Assembly (NCBI RefSeq): GCF_030681155.1
Contig: NZ_JAUXXE010000056.1
Coordinates: forward strand, 1 to 64,000
Origin: Phenylobacterium sp.
Lineage (GTDB): Bacteria; Pseudomonadota; Alphaproteobacteria; Caulobacterales; Caulobacteraceae
Length of the DNA stretch: 64,000 nucleotides
Direction of reading: 5' to 3'
The translations under genes and the position numbers were made by a program. Position 1 is the stretch's first letter, and the number at the start of each line of letters is the position of its first letter. The notes beneath the pieces are model-generated. The model was not told the origin of the DNA and made no database searches. It saw nothing but the letters and a program-made list of their open reading frames with translations. Positions 34,852 through 43,628 of this stretch are shown piece after piece.

Positions 34852-35969
34852 CCGGCCAGAACCCAGCACTTCCGTCGGGCGCGGCCCTTGAGTTGCTGAA
34901 GGCTGCGGCTTTCGATCTGTCGCCTGAACCGGCGCTGGTCGTCGATCAACACGGTGCCTTGGTGGCGGCGAATGAGGCGGCAGAGGCCTTGTTTGGCCAA
35001 GGCCTGGGGCTGTTGATGCGTGGCCGGTTCGGGGCGGCGCTGCCGGCGGGATCGGCCCTGGTTTCCCTGCTCAATCGAGCGGTGGAGGAGGGCGTTCGGG
35101 TTCGGGAACGTGGCGTGGAGATCAGTCTCTTCGGCTATCCCTCGTTCGAGGCGGACGGTGCGGCCGCCCCGCTGGGCGACGGCTCGATCCTGCTGACCTT
35201 GCACGTCAAAGGCGGGTCGTTCGGCGGCGAGCGCACCGGGGCCGAGCAGGCCGGCCTGCGCACCATCGTCGGGCTGGGCCATATGTTGGCGCACGAGATC
35301 AAGAACCCGCTCGCCGGCATTCGCGGGGCCGCTCAGCTACTGAAGTCGGGCGCGAAGGCCGAGGACGCGCCTCTGGCTCAGCTCATCGTTGACGAGACTG
35401 ACCGCGTCCGCCGCCTAGTCGATCGCATGGAGGCGTTCTCCGACGACGCTCTGCCTGATTGCCGGCCCATCAATATCCACCTGGTCTTGGACCGGGTGAA
35501 GGCGCTAGCCGCAAACGGCGTGGCCGACGGCCTGCAGCTCAGCGACCGATACGACCCTTCGTTGCCGCCGGCTTGGGGGGACGAGGACCAGCTGATCCAG
35601 ATCTTCCTGAACCTGGTGAAGAATGCGGCCGAGGCGGCCCACTCGCGCGGCGATGGCCGGGGCGCGATCACCGTCCGTACCGCCTATCGCCACGGCGTGA
35701 AGGTGCGCGCGGCCAAGGGGCAGATCCTCAGGGGCGCGCCGCTGGAGATCAAGGTGCAGGACAATGGTCCGGGTGTCCCGGCTCACCTGCGCGAGAGCCT
35801 GTTTCAGCCGTTCGTCAGCACCAAGGCTCATGGCGCGGGCCTCGGACTGGCGCTGGTGGCCAAGCTGGTCGCAGGCCACGGCGGCCTGATCGATTTCGAA
35901 TCTGAACCTGGCCGCACGACGTTCCGCGTCCTGCTGCCGATCGCGTCTGAAGAGGATATGCCGGCATGA
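34848..35969 (+). CDS. ntrB: Nitrogen regulation sensor kinase NtrB
   Basis: Cytoplasmic histidine kinase/phosphatase for NtrC, controlled by PII proteins in characterised systems. The 373 residues comprise an N-terminal PAS-like domain (about 20-120), the phosphoacceptor helix with His149 in [19 protein letters not shown], and the HATPase domain with N box ([12 protein letters not shown]), G1 (VQDNGPGVP) and G2 ([14 protein letters not shown]). No transmembrane segment is present, as expected for NtrB. ATGA junctions link it to dusB and ntrC. Confidence 0.95.
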   Translation: MTGQNPALPSGAALELLKAAAFDLSPEPALVVDQHGALVAANEAAEALFGQGLGLLMRGRFGAALPAGSALVSLLNRAVEEGVRVRERGVEISLFGYPSFEADGAAAPLGDGSILLTLHVKGGSFGGERTGAEQAGLRTIVGLGHMLAHEIKNPLAGIRGAAQLLKSGAKAEDAPLAQLIVDETDRVRRLVDRMEAFSDDALPDCRPINIHLVLDRVKALAANGVADGLQLSDRYDPSLPPAWGDEDQLIQIFLNLVKNAAEAAHSRGDGRGAITVRTAYRHGVKVRAAKGQILRGAPLEIKVQDNGPGVPAHLRESLFQPFVSTKAHGAGLGLALVAKLVAGHGGLIDFESEPGRTTFRVLLPIASEEDMPA

Positions 35970-37396
35970 ATGCTATCGCCAACGCCAGCAAGAAGATCCT
36001 GATCGCTGATGATGACGCCTCGATCCGGCTGGTGTTGAGCCAAGCTTTCACCCGCCTGGGCTATCAGGTGAGGGCCACCGGCAACGCCACCACCCTGCTG
36101 AAGTGGGTGTCGGACGGGGAGGGCGATCTGGTCGTCACCGACGTGGTGATGCCCGACGAGAACGTGTTCGACGTGCTACCGCGTATCCGCAAGGAGCGGC
36201 CCAAGCTGCCGGTAATCGTGATGAGCGCGCAGAACACCCTGCTCACAGCGGTCAGCGCGGCCGAGGTCGGGGCGTTCGATTACATTTCTAAGCCCTTCGA
36301 CCTGGACGACATGACGGCCGCCGTTCGCAGGGCGCTGTCGCGGCCCGCCGATTCCGAGGCCTCGAAGGCCCAGGCCCGCGCCGTTCGCGACGAGCGCCTA
36401 CCCCTGATTGGCCGTTCGGGTCCGATGCAGGACGTCTATCGCACGATCGCGCGCCTCGTCGGCGCCGACCTCACGGTGCTGATCCTGGGAGAGAGCGGGA
36501 CCGGCAAGGAACTGGTCGCCCGCGCTCTGCATGACATGGGGCGCCGCAAGGACGGCAAGTTCGTGGTCATCAACCTAGCCGCCGTGCCGCGCGAGCGGGT
36601 CGAGGCTGAGCTGTTCGGCCGCGACGACGGCGACTACGGCAAGCTGGTCGAGGCGGACGGGGGCACTCTGTTCCTCGACGAGATCGGCGATATGCCGCTG
36701 GACGCTCAGACCCGCCTACTGCGGGTGATCGATGGCTCCGAGCAGTCGCTCAATCCCAAGACCGGCCGGCCGCCCAATGTGCGGATCATCGCCGCGACCA
36801 ACCGCGACCTGCGCGCCCTGATCCAGCAGGGTCTGTTCCGCGAGGATCTGTTCTTCCGCCTGAACGTCGCGCCGCTGCGCCTGCCGCCGTTGCGCGATCG
36901 CACCGATGACATTCCGGACCTGGCGCGCGCCTTCCTGCTGCGCGCCAACCGTGAAGGCCTGCCGTCGAAAACCATCGACGCCGCGGCGCTGGAGCGTCTG
37001 AAACTGCATGCCTGGCCAGGTAACGTCCGGGAGCTGGAGAACCTTATCCGCCGGATCTGCGCGCTCTACGCCGAGGAGCTGATCAGCGCCCGGATCGTCG
37101 AGCGCGAACTGGCCGACCATCAGCCGGCTCTGCCTGGGCACGAGGGGCCGGTGACCTTGGCGACCTTGGTCGAGCGGCATCTGGGCGGGTACTTCGCCGA
37201 GCAGCCGGAGGGCATACCGCCTATCGGTCTATACGACCGGGTGCTGGAGGAGGTGGAGCGTCCCCTCATCCAGCTCACCTTGACGGCGACGCGCGGTAAT
37301 CAGGTCCGCGCCGCCGAGATCCTGGGCCTCAACCGCAACACCCTGCGCAAGAAGATCCAGGACCTCGGGGTCGAAATGAGCCGAGGCCGCCGCTAG
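35966..37396 (+). CDS. ntrC: Nitrogen response regulator NtrC lacking the GAFTGA loop
   Basis: A 476-residue response regulator. Its receiver domain has Asp59 in VVTDVVMP, the AAA+ domain has Walker [10 protein letters not shown] and Walker [14 protein letters not shown], and the C-terminal Fis-type helix-turn-helix is [20 protein letters not shown]. Between ELFG and the Walker B strand, NtrC proteins normally carry GAFTGA, the loop that contacts sigma-54. Here the segment is shortened to [14 protein letters not shown], so activation through sigma-54 is doubtful and repression or sigma-70 activity is more likely. It ends on a CTAG shared with convergent aroG. Confidence 0.95.
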   Translation: MNAIANASKKILIADDDASIRLVLSQAFTRLGYQVRATGNATTLLKWVSDGEGDLVVTDVVMPDENVFDVLPRIRKERPKLPVIVMSAQNTLLTAVSAAEVGAFDYISKPFDLDDMTAAVRRALSRPADSEASKAQARAVRDERLPLIGRSGPMQDVYRTIARLVGADLTVLILGESGTGKELVARALHDMGRRKDGKFVVINLAAVPRERVEAELFGRDDGDYGKLVEADGGTLFLDEIGDMPLDAQTRLLRVIDGSEQSLNPKTGRPPNVRIIAATNRDLRALIQQGLFREDLFFRLNVAPLRLPPLRDRTDDIPDLARAFLLRANREGLPSKTIDAAALERLKLHAWPGNVRELENLIRRICALYAEELISARIVERELADHQPALPGHEGPVTLATLVERHLGGYFAEQPEGIPPIGLYDRVLEEVERPLIQLTLTATRGNQVRAAEILGLNRNTLRKKIQDLGVEMSRGRR

Positions 37397-38490
37397 GCGG
37401 CTCCGGACTCCGCGTGGTTCGCCGCGCGCGTCTTGCGGGCTCGTCGGCGAGCTTCGACAGCGATGGCCAAGTCTTCCAGGACCTCGACCGAGGTGTCCCA
37501 GTCGATGCAGCCGTCGGTGATGCTCTGGCCGTAGGTCGGCGACTGGCCAGGGACCAAGTCCTGGCGGCCGGCCACCAAGTGGCTTTCGACCATCACCCCG
37601 ACGATGCGCTGGTCGCCAGCGGCGATCTGGCCGGCGACGTCGCGGGCGACGGCAGATTGGTTTTCGGGCTTCTTGAGGCTGTTGGCGTGGCTGACGTCGA
37701 TGATCAGGTTCTGCGGCAGACCGCCGGAGGCGAGTTCTGCGCAGGCCGCCGCGACGCCCGCGGCGTCGTAGTTGGGCGTCTTCCCGCCACGTAGGACGAC
37801 ATGACTATCGACATTGCCACGGGTGGCCGCGATCGACGCGCGACCATCCTTGCCGACCGCCAGGAAATGGTGCGGTTGGCTGGCGGCCTTCACGGCGTCA
37901 ACGGCGATCCGCAGATTGCCGTCCGTGCCGTTCTTGAAGCCCACCGGGCAGGAGAGGCCAGACGCCATCTCGCGGTGAATCTGACTTTCGGTGGTACGCG
38001 CGCCGATCGCCCCCCAGCTGACCAGGTCAGCCATGTACTGCGGCGTGATCACGTCCAGGAACTCCACCGCCGCTGGAAGCCCCAGTTGGCCGACCTCGAT
38101 CAGCAGCTTGCGCGCCAGCGGCAGGCCCTCGTCGATGCGGAAGGTGCCGTCCAGGTGCGGATCGTTGATCAGGCCCTTCCAGCCCACCGTCGTGCGCGGC
38201 TTTTCGAAGTAGACTCGCATGACGATCTCTAGCGTGTCGGCGAAGCGGCCACGTTGCGCCGCCAGGCGGCGGGCGTAGTCCATCGCCGCGACCGGATCAT
38301 GGATCGAGCAGGGGCCGATCACGACGATCAGGCGATCGTCTTCACCGTGAAGGATGTCGTGCATGGCCCGTCTGGCGGTGGCCACGGTCGTCGAGGTGGT
38401 CGCGTCGGCGGGCAGCCGAGCCATGACCTCGGCGGGTGTATCGAGGGGCTTGATGTCGAGGATTCGTAGGTCGTCAGTAAGGTCTGGCAC
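37393..38490 (-). CDS. aroG: 3-deoxy-7-phosphoheptulonate synthase (class I)
   Basis: First committed enzyme of aromatic amino acid synthesis, joining phosphoenolpyruvate and erythrose 4-phosphate. The 365-residue class I protein shows [10 protein letters not shown] (metal/PEP Cys), [50 protein letters not shown] and [10 protein letters not shown], all diagnostic of the AroF/G/H group. The GTG start at 38490 has GGAG eight bases upstream. A leader peptide and terminator precede it (38526-38665), so transcription should respond to aromatic aminoacyl-tRNA supply. It is placed opposite to and inside the ntr cluster. Confidence 0.95.
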   Translation of the reverse strand: MPDLTDDLRILDIKPLDTPAEVMARLPADATTSTTVATARRAMHDILHGEDDRLIVVIGPCSIHDPVAAMDYARRLAAQRGRFADTLEIVMRVYFEKPRTTVGWKGLINDPHLDGTFRIDEGLPLARKLLIEVGQLGLPAAVEFLDVITPQYMADLVSWGAIGARTTESQIHREMASGLSCPVGFKNGTDGNLRIAVDAVKAASQPHHFLAVGKDGRASIAATRGNVDSHVVLRGGKTPNYDAAGVAAACAELASGGLPQNLIIDVSHANSLKKPENQSAVARDVAGQIAAGDQRIVGVMVESHLVAGRQDLVPGQSPTYGQSITDGCIDWDTSVEVLEDLAIAVEARRRARKTRAANHAESGAA

Positions 38491-38525
38491 GGGTGCGCTC
38501 CAGGAAAAGCGTCACGCGGCGGCAT

Positions 38526-38553
38526 AAAAAAAGCCGCCAGGTGACTGGCGGCT
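38526..38553 (-). terminator. Attenuator terminator in the aroG leader
   Basis: On the minus strand the transcript folds a 9-bp GC-rich stem (38553-38545 with 38541-38533, loop TCAC) followed by seven Us (38532-38526). It lies 35 bases before the aroG start codon and within its leader. The 5' arm (38551-38544) can instead pair perfectly over eight bases with 38611-38604 inside the leader-peptide gene, which would break the terminator. Confidence 0.88.
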
Positions 38554-38566
38554 GTTGGGTCTCGGA

Positions 38567-38665
38567 CTACGACAGGGTGGTCCTGTCGTGCGATCCCCTT
38601 CCTCCGCCAGTGGCATCGGAATAGCTAAAATACCAAAACGAATATTGGCTGGCCGAAGGGATCAT
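38567..38665 (-). CDS. Aromatic leader peptide of aroG (attenuation)
   Basis: A 32-residue peptide gene starting ATG at 38665 and ending TAG at 38567. Residues 8-15 read Y-S-F-W-Y-F-S-Y: six of eight codons (38644-38621) specify Tyr, Phe or Trp, in strikingly AT-rich codons for this genome. A GAGG lies just before the ATG. The antiterminator arm 38611-38604 falls three codons after the aromatic run, and a 7-bp hairpin (38588-38570) overlaps its end. Stalling on any uncharged aromatic tRNA would be expected to favour antitermination. An earlier in-frame ATG at 38701 is less likely. Confidence 0.85.
   Translation of the reverse strand: MIPSASQYSFWYFSYSDATGGGRGSHDRTTLS
38604..38611 (-). promoter_or_regulatory. 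Antiterminator arm of the aroG attenuator
   Basis: The minus-strand sequence ACTGGCGG here is exactly complementary to CCGCCAGT at 38551-38544, the 5' half of the aroG attenuator terminator. It can also pair weakly with GCCAG at 38653-38649 (five bases), upstream of the aromatic codons. This gives the classical 1:2 / 2:3 / 3:4 exclusion. Confidence 0.65.
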
Positions 38666-38674
38666 CGCCTCACA

Positions 38675-38701
38675 GATAGCGCGCCGAAAGCCGCTTGTCA
38701 T
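38675..38701 (-). promoter_or_regulatory. Possible promoter of the aroG leader
   Basis: On the minus strand ATGACA (38701-38696) and GCTATC (38680-38675) are separated by 15 bases. The second box resembles the Caulobacter housekeeping -10 (GCTANAWC). The transcript would start a few bases before the leader-peptide ATG. The spacing is short, so this is tentative. Confidence 0.3.
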
Positions 38702-38740
38702 CACATCTGGTTTCAGTGACGTTTCTTCGCCACATCCCTG

Positions 38741-38768
38741 TTGAATTCTGGGCACAGTTTTCGCTAGG
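38741..38768 (+). promoter_or_regulatory. Possible promoter of ntrY
   Basis: TTGAAT (38741-38746) and GCTAGG (38763-38768) are 16 bases apart, matching a Caulobacter-type housekeeping promoter in outline. Transcription would begin only a few bases before the ntrY ATG at 38780. No Shine-Dalgarno sequence is visible there, so a near-leaderless message is possible. Confidence 0.3.
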
Positions 38769-38779
38769 GTCCCCCGATC

Positions 38780-41020
38780 ATGGCGTCCCAAGTTCACGAT
38801 GGCGGAACTGAAGTGGCGCCCGCCGCGCGGCTATGGCGGGCGTTGCAGTCGCGCTATGTGCTCGGCGGCGGCTATGCGCTAGCTGCGCTGCTGACCGCGG
38901 TGGCGATTCTGCTGGCGGCTTCGCCGCCGGAGACCGGCCCACTGGCGCCGGCCTCCAAAAATATCCTGGCGATCCTGGCGTTCAACCTCGTGCTGATCCT
39001 GGCCCTGGCGGCTCAGGTCGGCTTCCGGATCATGGGGATGCTGAAGGCGCGGTCGAGCGACCCGGCGGCCAGGCTGCACCTACGCTTCGTCACCCTCTTC
39101 GCCCTGGCGGCCGTCGCCCCGGCGATGGTGGTGGCGCTGTTCTATACGGTGCTCGTCAATCGCGGCGTCGAGAACTGGTTCTCCGAGCGGGTTCAGACGG
39201 TGGTGGAGAACTCCGCCACGGTGATGCGGTCCTATGTCGAGGATCAGACCCGCTTCGTCGAAGAACATGTGTCCCAGATGGCGCAGGACCTTAACCGGGC
39301 CGCGCCCGCCTTGCAGGCCAGCCCCGTCACCTTCAGCCACTTCCTGGCCTACCAGGCCTCCTACCACGCGTTCCCGGCCGCTTATCTGATCGACCGGGAA
39401 GGACGTATCCTGGCGCGCGCCGAAGCGGTTGATGCGCCAAAGTTCCTGGCCCCGCCGCTGGCGAGCTTTGCGGCAGCCGATGAAGACGCGGTGATCTATG
39501 TCTCCACCGACCTGACGCGGGCGCTCTACAAGCTGTCGGCCTATCCGGACGCTTACCTCTATGTCACCCGTCCGGTGCAGAAGGGGATCGTAAGCCAGCT
39601 CCAGGATGCGTCGAATTCGGTCACCGCTTATCGCGAGGCGGCGGAAAGTCGTCAACGAATCCAGCGTGTTTTCGCGCTTTCCTACATGGAAACCGCCATG
39701 CTGGTCCTAGTGGGCGCGGTGTGGCTGGGCATGGGCGCGGCCAGCGCTATCTCCGCGCCGGTCGGACGGCTCGTCGTTGCAGCTGGACGCGTCGCGAGCG
39801 GCGATCTGAATGCCCGCGTCGATGCCGACAAGGACCCCGAGGAATTGGCCGTCTTGTCTCGGGCTTTCAATAGTATGACGCATGATCTTCAGGTGCAGCA
39901 GGCGGCCTTGAAGCGGGCTGGGGACGAGGCCGAAGAGCGGCGGCAATTCATCGAGACGGTGCTGTCGGAGGTGTCTGCCGGGGTTATCGGCCTGGACGCC
40001 GATGGCAGGGTGTCGGCGATCAACCGCCAGGCGGCCGTCCTGCTGGATCTGGTCCCCAGCCAGGTCCATGGTCGGAAGTTGGCCGAGGTCGCGCCTGAAC
40101 TGGTGGTGATCGCCGAGCACGGAGACATCGCCGGTGAGGCCGAGGAAGAGGTCGATGTCGTCCGCTCTCGGGAAACTCATCGCCTGCGGGTCCGGGCCAG
40201 CCGGTCCGAGGGCGGGCTGGTGCTCACCTTCGACGACATTACGCGCCTGGTCTCTGCCCAGAGAAACGCCGCCTGGCGCGATGTCGCGCGGCGCATCGCC
40301 CATGAGATCAAGAACCCGCTGACTCCCATCCAACTGTCGGCCGAGCGTTTGCGTCGCAAGTTCCGCAAGGACGTGGCCGAGGAGGACCTGGAGACGTTCG
40401 ACCGCTGCACGGACACTATCGTGCGGCAGGTGGACGGGATCGGCCGGATGGTGGACGAGTTCTCGTCCTTCGCCCGCATGCCGGCCCCGAAATTCGCCGA
40501 CCAGGATGGGGCCGAGCTGGTCCGCGCCGCGGTGTTCGCTCAAAGAGTGGCGAGCCCTGACATATCGGTGGAACTGGCCGAGCCCGTGCCGGAGGCTGTC
40601 ATTGTCGCTGACGGGCGGATGCTGACTCAGGCCCTGACCAATGTGCTGAAGAACGCGGCTGAGGCGGTCTCGGCGCGGACTGCGGCTTCACCTGAACCAA
40701 AGGGCCGGATCGTCGCGCAACTGACCGTCAACGATCAGGGCGTGCAGATCGAGGTTGAGGACAACGGCGTGGGCCTGCCCGACAAGGACCGTGATCGGCT
40801 GACCGAACCTTATGTGACGACCCGCGAAAAAGGCACGGGGCTAGGTTTGGCCATCGTCAAACGTATCCTTGAGGATCATGGCGGCGAACTGATTCTGACC
40901 GATGCGGTCCAGGGGCAGGGCGCGCGTGCGATCTTGAAACTACCGACGGCGGCCAAGGCGAAAGCCCCGGCCGACACCGAGCTGGCGCCTGGCGCGGCTC
41001 AAGACGCAGGAGTGATATGA
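38780..41020 (+). CDS. ntrY: Nitrogen-related membrane sensor kinase NtrY
   Basis: A 746-residue inner-membrane histidine kinase. It has two N-terminal helices (about 28-50 and 60-82), a third near 100-122 and a periplasmic segment (about 125-290). A further helix (about 300-322) leads into HAMP (about 322-375), then PAS (about 390-490). The phosphoacceptor His508 is in [25 protein letters not shown], and the HATPase motifs are VLKNAAEA, VEDNGVGLP and EKGTGLGLAIV. NtrYX is implicated in nitrogen, redox and envelope control in alphaproteobacteria. It is divergent from the aroG attenuator and overlaps ntrX by four bases. Confidence 0.95.
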   Translation: MASQVHDGGTEVAPAARLWRALQSRYVLGGGYALAALLTAVAILLAASPPETGPLAPASKNILAILAFNLVLILALAAQVGFRIMGMLKARSSDPAARLHLRFVTLFALAAVAPAMVVALFYTVLVNRGVENWFSERVQTVVENSATVMRSYVEDQTRFVEEHVSQMAQDLNRAAPALQASPVTFSHFLAYQASYHAFPAAYLIDREGRILARAEAVDAPKFLAPPLASFAAADEDAVIYVSTDLTRALYKLSAYPDAYLYVTRPVQKGIVSQLQDASNSVTAYREAAESRQRIQRVFALSYMETAMLVLVGAVWLGMGAASAISAPVGRLVVAAGRVASGDLNARVDADKDPEELAVLSRAFNSMTHDLQVQQAALKRAGDEAEERRQFIETVLSEVSAGVIGLDADGRVSAINRQAAVLLDLVPSQVHGRKLAEVAPELVVIAEHGDIAGEAEEEVDVVRSRETHRLRVRASRSEGGLVLTFDDITRLVSAQRNAAWRDVARRIAHEIKNPLTPIQLSAERLRRKFRKDVAEEDLETFDRCTDTIVRQVDGIGRMVDEFSSFARMPAPKFADQDGAELVRAAVFAQRVASPDISVELAEPVPEAVIVADGRMLTQALTNVLKNAAEAVSARTAASPEPKGRIVAQLTVNDQGVQIEVEDNGVGLPDKDRDRLTEPYVTTREKGTGLGLAIVKRILEDHGGELILTDAVQGQGARAILKLPTAAKAKAPADTELAPGAAQDAGVI

Positions 41021-42411
41021 TGGCGGCCGACGTTCTTGTGGTCGACGACGAGGCGGACATTCGCGAGCTGGTGGCCGGCATCTTGTCGGACGAAGGCTAT
41101 GCGGTGCGCACCGCGAACGACTCCGAAAGCGCATTGGCGGCCGTAAAGTCGCGCAAGCCGGCTCTGCTGATCCTCGACATCTGGATGCAAGGTGGCGGGA
41201 TGGACGGTTTGGAATTGCTTGACCTTGTCAAGGAACTCGACGCCGACATTCCGGTGATCATGATCTCGGGTCACGGCAACATCGAAACCGCTGTAAGTGC
41301 GATCAAGCGCGGCGCCTACGAGTTCCTCGAAAAGCCCTTCAAGTCGGACCGGCTGCTGCTCTGCGTCGAGCGAGCGCTGGAGACCAGCAACCTGAAGCGC
41401 GAGAACCGCCGACTTCGGGCCCAGACCATCCAACCGGACGGCCTGATCGGCAAGTCGGTCGTCACCCAGCAGTTGCGTGGCCTGATAGGCAAGCTCGCCT
41501 CGGCCAACAGCCGGGTGCTGATCGCCGGCCCCCCGGGCTCGGGCAAGGAGACGGTGGCCCGGTTGATCCACGGTGCGAGCCCGCGCGCTCGCAACGAATT
41601 CGTCGCCATCAGCGCCGCCGGCATGACGCCGGAGCGGGTGGACTCCGAGTTGTTCGGCGAAGAGCTGGAGGGCGGTCGGCCGGCCAAGATCGGCGTGTTC
41701 GAACGCGCGCACGGCGGCACGCTCTATCTGGACGAAGTCGCCGACATGCCCCGCGAGACCCAGAGCCGCATCCTGCGCGTCCTGGTCGAGCAGCGCTTCC
41801 GCCGCGTGGGCGGGGACGCCGACGTGCAGGTAGATGTCCGGGTCGTCTCATCGACCTCGCGCGACCTGCGCGAGGAAATCACTGCCGGCCGGTTCCGCGA
41901 GGACCTGTTCCACCGCCTGAACGTGGTGCCGGTGACCGTGCCGGGCTTGGCCGAGCGGCGTGAGGATATCCCCGAGCTGATCGACTACTTCATCACCCGG
42001 ATCTGCGAGGCGACCGGCATGTCGCGCCGCCGCCTGGCCGACGACGCCTTGGCTACTCTGCAGGTGCGGGCCTGGCCGGGGAACCTCAGCCAGCTTCGCA
42101 ACAATGTGGAGCGGATGCTGATCCTGGCGGCCGGTGATCCCAGCGAGGCGATCACCGCCGACATGCTGCCGGGGGATGCGGCGATCTCCGATCAGTCCTC
42201 AAGCATGGGCGCCGACAAGATCATCGCTCTGCCGCTGCGCGAGGCGCGCGAGGTGTTCGAGCGCGAATACCTGAACGCCCAGATGCTGCGTTTCTCGGGC
42301 AACATCTCTCGGACGGCCGCCTTTATCGGCATGGAGCGCTCGGCGCTGCACCGGAAACTCAAGTCGCTGGGCCTGTCAGGCGCCCGGCCGTTGGAAGAAG
42401 AGGACGCGTAA
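41017..42411 (+). CDS. ntrX: Response regulator NtrX lacking the GAFTGA loop
   Basis: A 464-residue partner of NtrY: receiver domain with Asp54 in LLILDIWM, AAA+ domain with an altered Walker A (AGPPGSGKET in place of GESGTGKE) and Walker B GGTLYLDEVADMP, and C-terminal Fis-type helix-turn-helix (NISRTAAFIGMERSALHRKL). The sigma-54 contact motif GAFTGA is replaced by EELEGGRPAK after ELFG, so it is probably not a classical sigma-54 activator. Two ATGs three bases apart (41017, 41020) can start it. Confidence 0.95.
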   Translation: MMAADVLVVDDEADIRELVAGILSDEGYAVRTANDSESALAAVKSRKPALLILDIWMQGGGMDGLELLDLVKELDADIPVIMISGHGNIETAVSAIKRGAYEFLEKPFKSDRLLLCVERALETSNLKRENRRLRAQTIQPDGLIGKSVVTQQLRGLIGKLASANSRVLIAGPPGSGKETVARLIHGASPRARNEFVAISAAGMTPERVDSELFGEELEGGRPAKIGVFERAHGGTLYLDEVADMPRETQSRILRVLVEQRFRRVGGDADVQVDVRVVSSTSRDLREEITAGRFREDLFHRLNVVPVTVPGLAERREDIPELIDYFITRICEATGMSRRRLADDALATLQVRAWPGNLSQLRNNVERMLILAAGDPSEAITADMLPGDAAISDQSSSMGADKIIALPLREAREVFEREYLNAQMLRFSGNISRTAAFIGMERSALHRKLKSLGLSGARPLEEEDA

Positions 42412-42412
42412 G

Positions 42413-43276
42413 TTGGGGCGTATCGCCTATGTGAACGGCCAGTTCGTTCGGCACGGACAGGCTGTGGTCCACATCGAGGACCGAGGCTACCAACTGGCCG
42501 ACGCGGTCTATGAGGTCTGGGCGCTGTTTGGCGGCAAGCTGGCCGATCCGGAGGGGCATTTCGCTCGTCTCGAACGAAGCCTGGGCGAACTGCGTATCCC
42601 GATGCCGATGAGCCGTGAGGCCCTGACCATCGTGTTGCGCGAAACCGTGCGTCAGAACCGCGTCAGCGAAGGGTTGGTCTATCTCCAGGTCGGGCGTGGC
42701 GTGGCCACGCGCGGCCATGCCTTTCCCGACGAGCCGGTCCCGCCGAGCATCGTGATCACGGTGTCGTCCGTCGATCGCGCCGCGACCGAGGCGAAGGCCG
42801 CCAAGGGCGTGAAGGTCATCACCACGCCGGAAAACCGCTGGGGCCGGTGCGACATAAAGACCGTCGGCCTGCTGCCCAATGCGCTGGCCAAGCAGGCGGC
42901 CAAGGAGCGCGGCGCGGCCGAGGCCTGGTTCGTGGACGACCTTGGCTTCGTCACCGAAGGCGCGTCCTCCAACGCCTGGATCGTGGACGCCGACGGCACG
43001 CTGCGGACCCGTGACACCAACGCCAACATACTGCGGGGCGTGACTCGCCACACCTTGTTGGACGTGCTGCGCGAGGAGGGCGTGAAGGTCGATGAGCGGC
43101 CCTTCACCCCTGCCGAAGCGGTCGACGCAAAAGAGGCGTTCATCACCGGCGCCGGCAGTCTGGTGCTGCCCGTGATCGCGGTCGACGACAAACCTGTTGG
43201 GGACGGCGTCGTCGGACCGGTGGCGATGAAGCTCCGTCGCCTCTATATCGAGCGGGCGAGGGCCACGGCCATCTGA
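42413..43276 (+). CDS. dat: D-amino acid aminotransferase (class IV PLP enzyme)
   Basis: A 287-residue fold-type IV aminotransferase: opening RIAYVNGQFVRHGQAVVHIEDRGYQLADAVYEV, PLP-lysine in WGRCDIKTVGLLPNALAKQ (near residue 145), and phosphate-binding TEGASSNAWIV and ITGAGSLVLPV. Sequence style favours D-alanine transaminase over branched-chain or ADC-lyase members, suggesting D-Ala/D-Glu supply for peptidoglycan. The TTG start at 42413 lies two bases after the ntrX stop; no better start precedes the conserved N terminus. It belongs to the ntrY-ntrX-dat-hfq-hflX row. Confidence 0.88.
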   Translation: MGRIAYVNGQFVRHGQAVVHIEDRGYQLADAVYEVWALFGGKLADPEGHFARLERSLGELRIPMPMSREALTIVLRETVRQNRVSEGLVYLQVGRGVATRGHAFPDEPVPPSIVITVSSVDRAATEAKAAKGVKVITTPENRWGRCDIKTVGLLPNALAKQAAKERGAAEAWFVDDLGFVTEGASSNAWIVDADGTLRTRDTNANILRGVTRHTLLDVLREEGVKVDERPFTPAEAVDAKEAFITGAGSLVLPVIAVDDKPVGDGVVGPVAMKLRRLYIERARATAI

Positions 43277-43376
43277 CCGACAGGCGCGATTGCGTCCGTG
43301 ACGCGGGTCGGTCTAGCCTCACTCGTGTGTGTGGGGGGCGTCTTGCCCTCCGAATTAGAACAAAGGGCGACAAGCC

Positions 43377-43628
43377 ATGTCCAACAACGAAAAGAAACAA
43401 AACCTCCAGGACACGTTCCTGAACAGCGTCCGCAAATCGAAGACGCCGCTGACCATCTTCCTCGTGAACGGCGTCAAGCTGCAGGGCGTGGTGAGCTGGT
43501 TCGACAATTTCTGCGTGCTGTTGCGCCGCGACGGCCAGTCGCAACTGGTCTACAAGCACGCCATCTCCACCATCATGCCGGCTCAACCCGTTCAGTTGTA
43601 TGAGCCCGCGGAAGACGATGCCGATTGA
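43377..43628 (+). CDS. hfq: RNA chaperone Hfq
   Basis: An 83-residue Sm-like protein forming hexamers that pair small RNAs with messages. Sm1 ([29 protein letters not shown]) and Sm2 ([11 protein letters not shown], with the proximal-face YKHAIS) are intact. The C-terminal tail is short and acidic, the alphaproteobacterial form. It is followed directly by hflX, whose start overlaps the hfq stop. Confidence 0.98.
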   Translation: MSNNEKKQNLQDTFLNSVRKSKTPLTIFLVNGVKLQGVVSWFDNFCVLLRRDGQSQLVYKHAISTIMPAQPVQLYEPAEDDAD

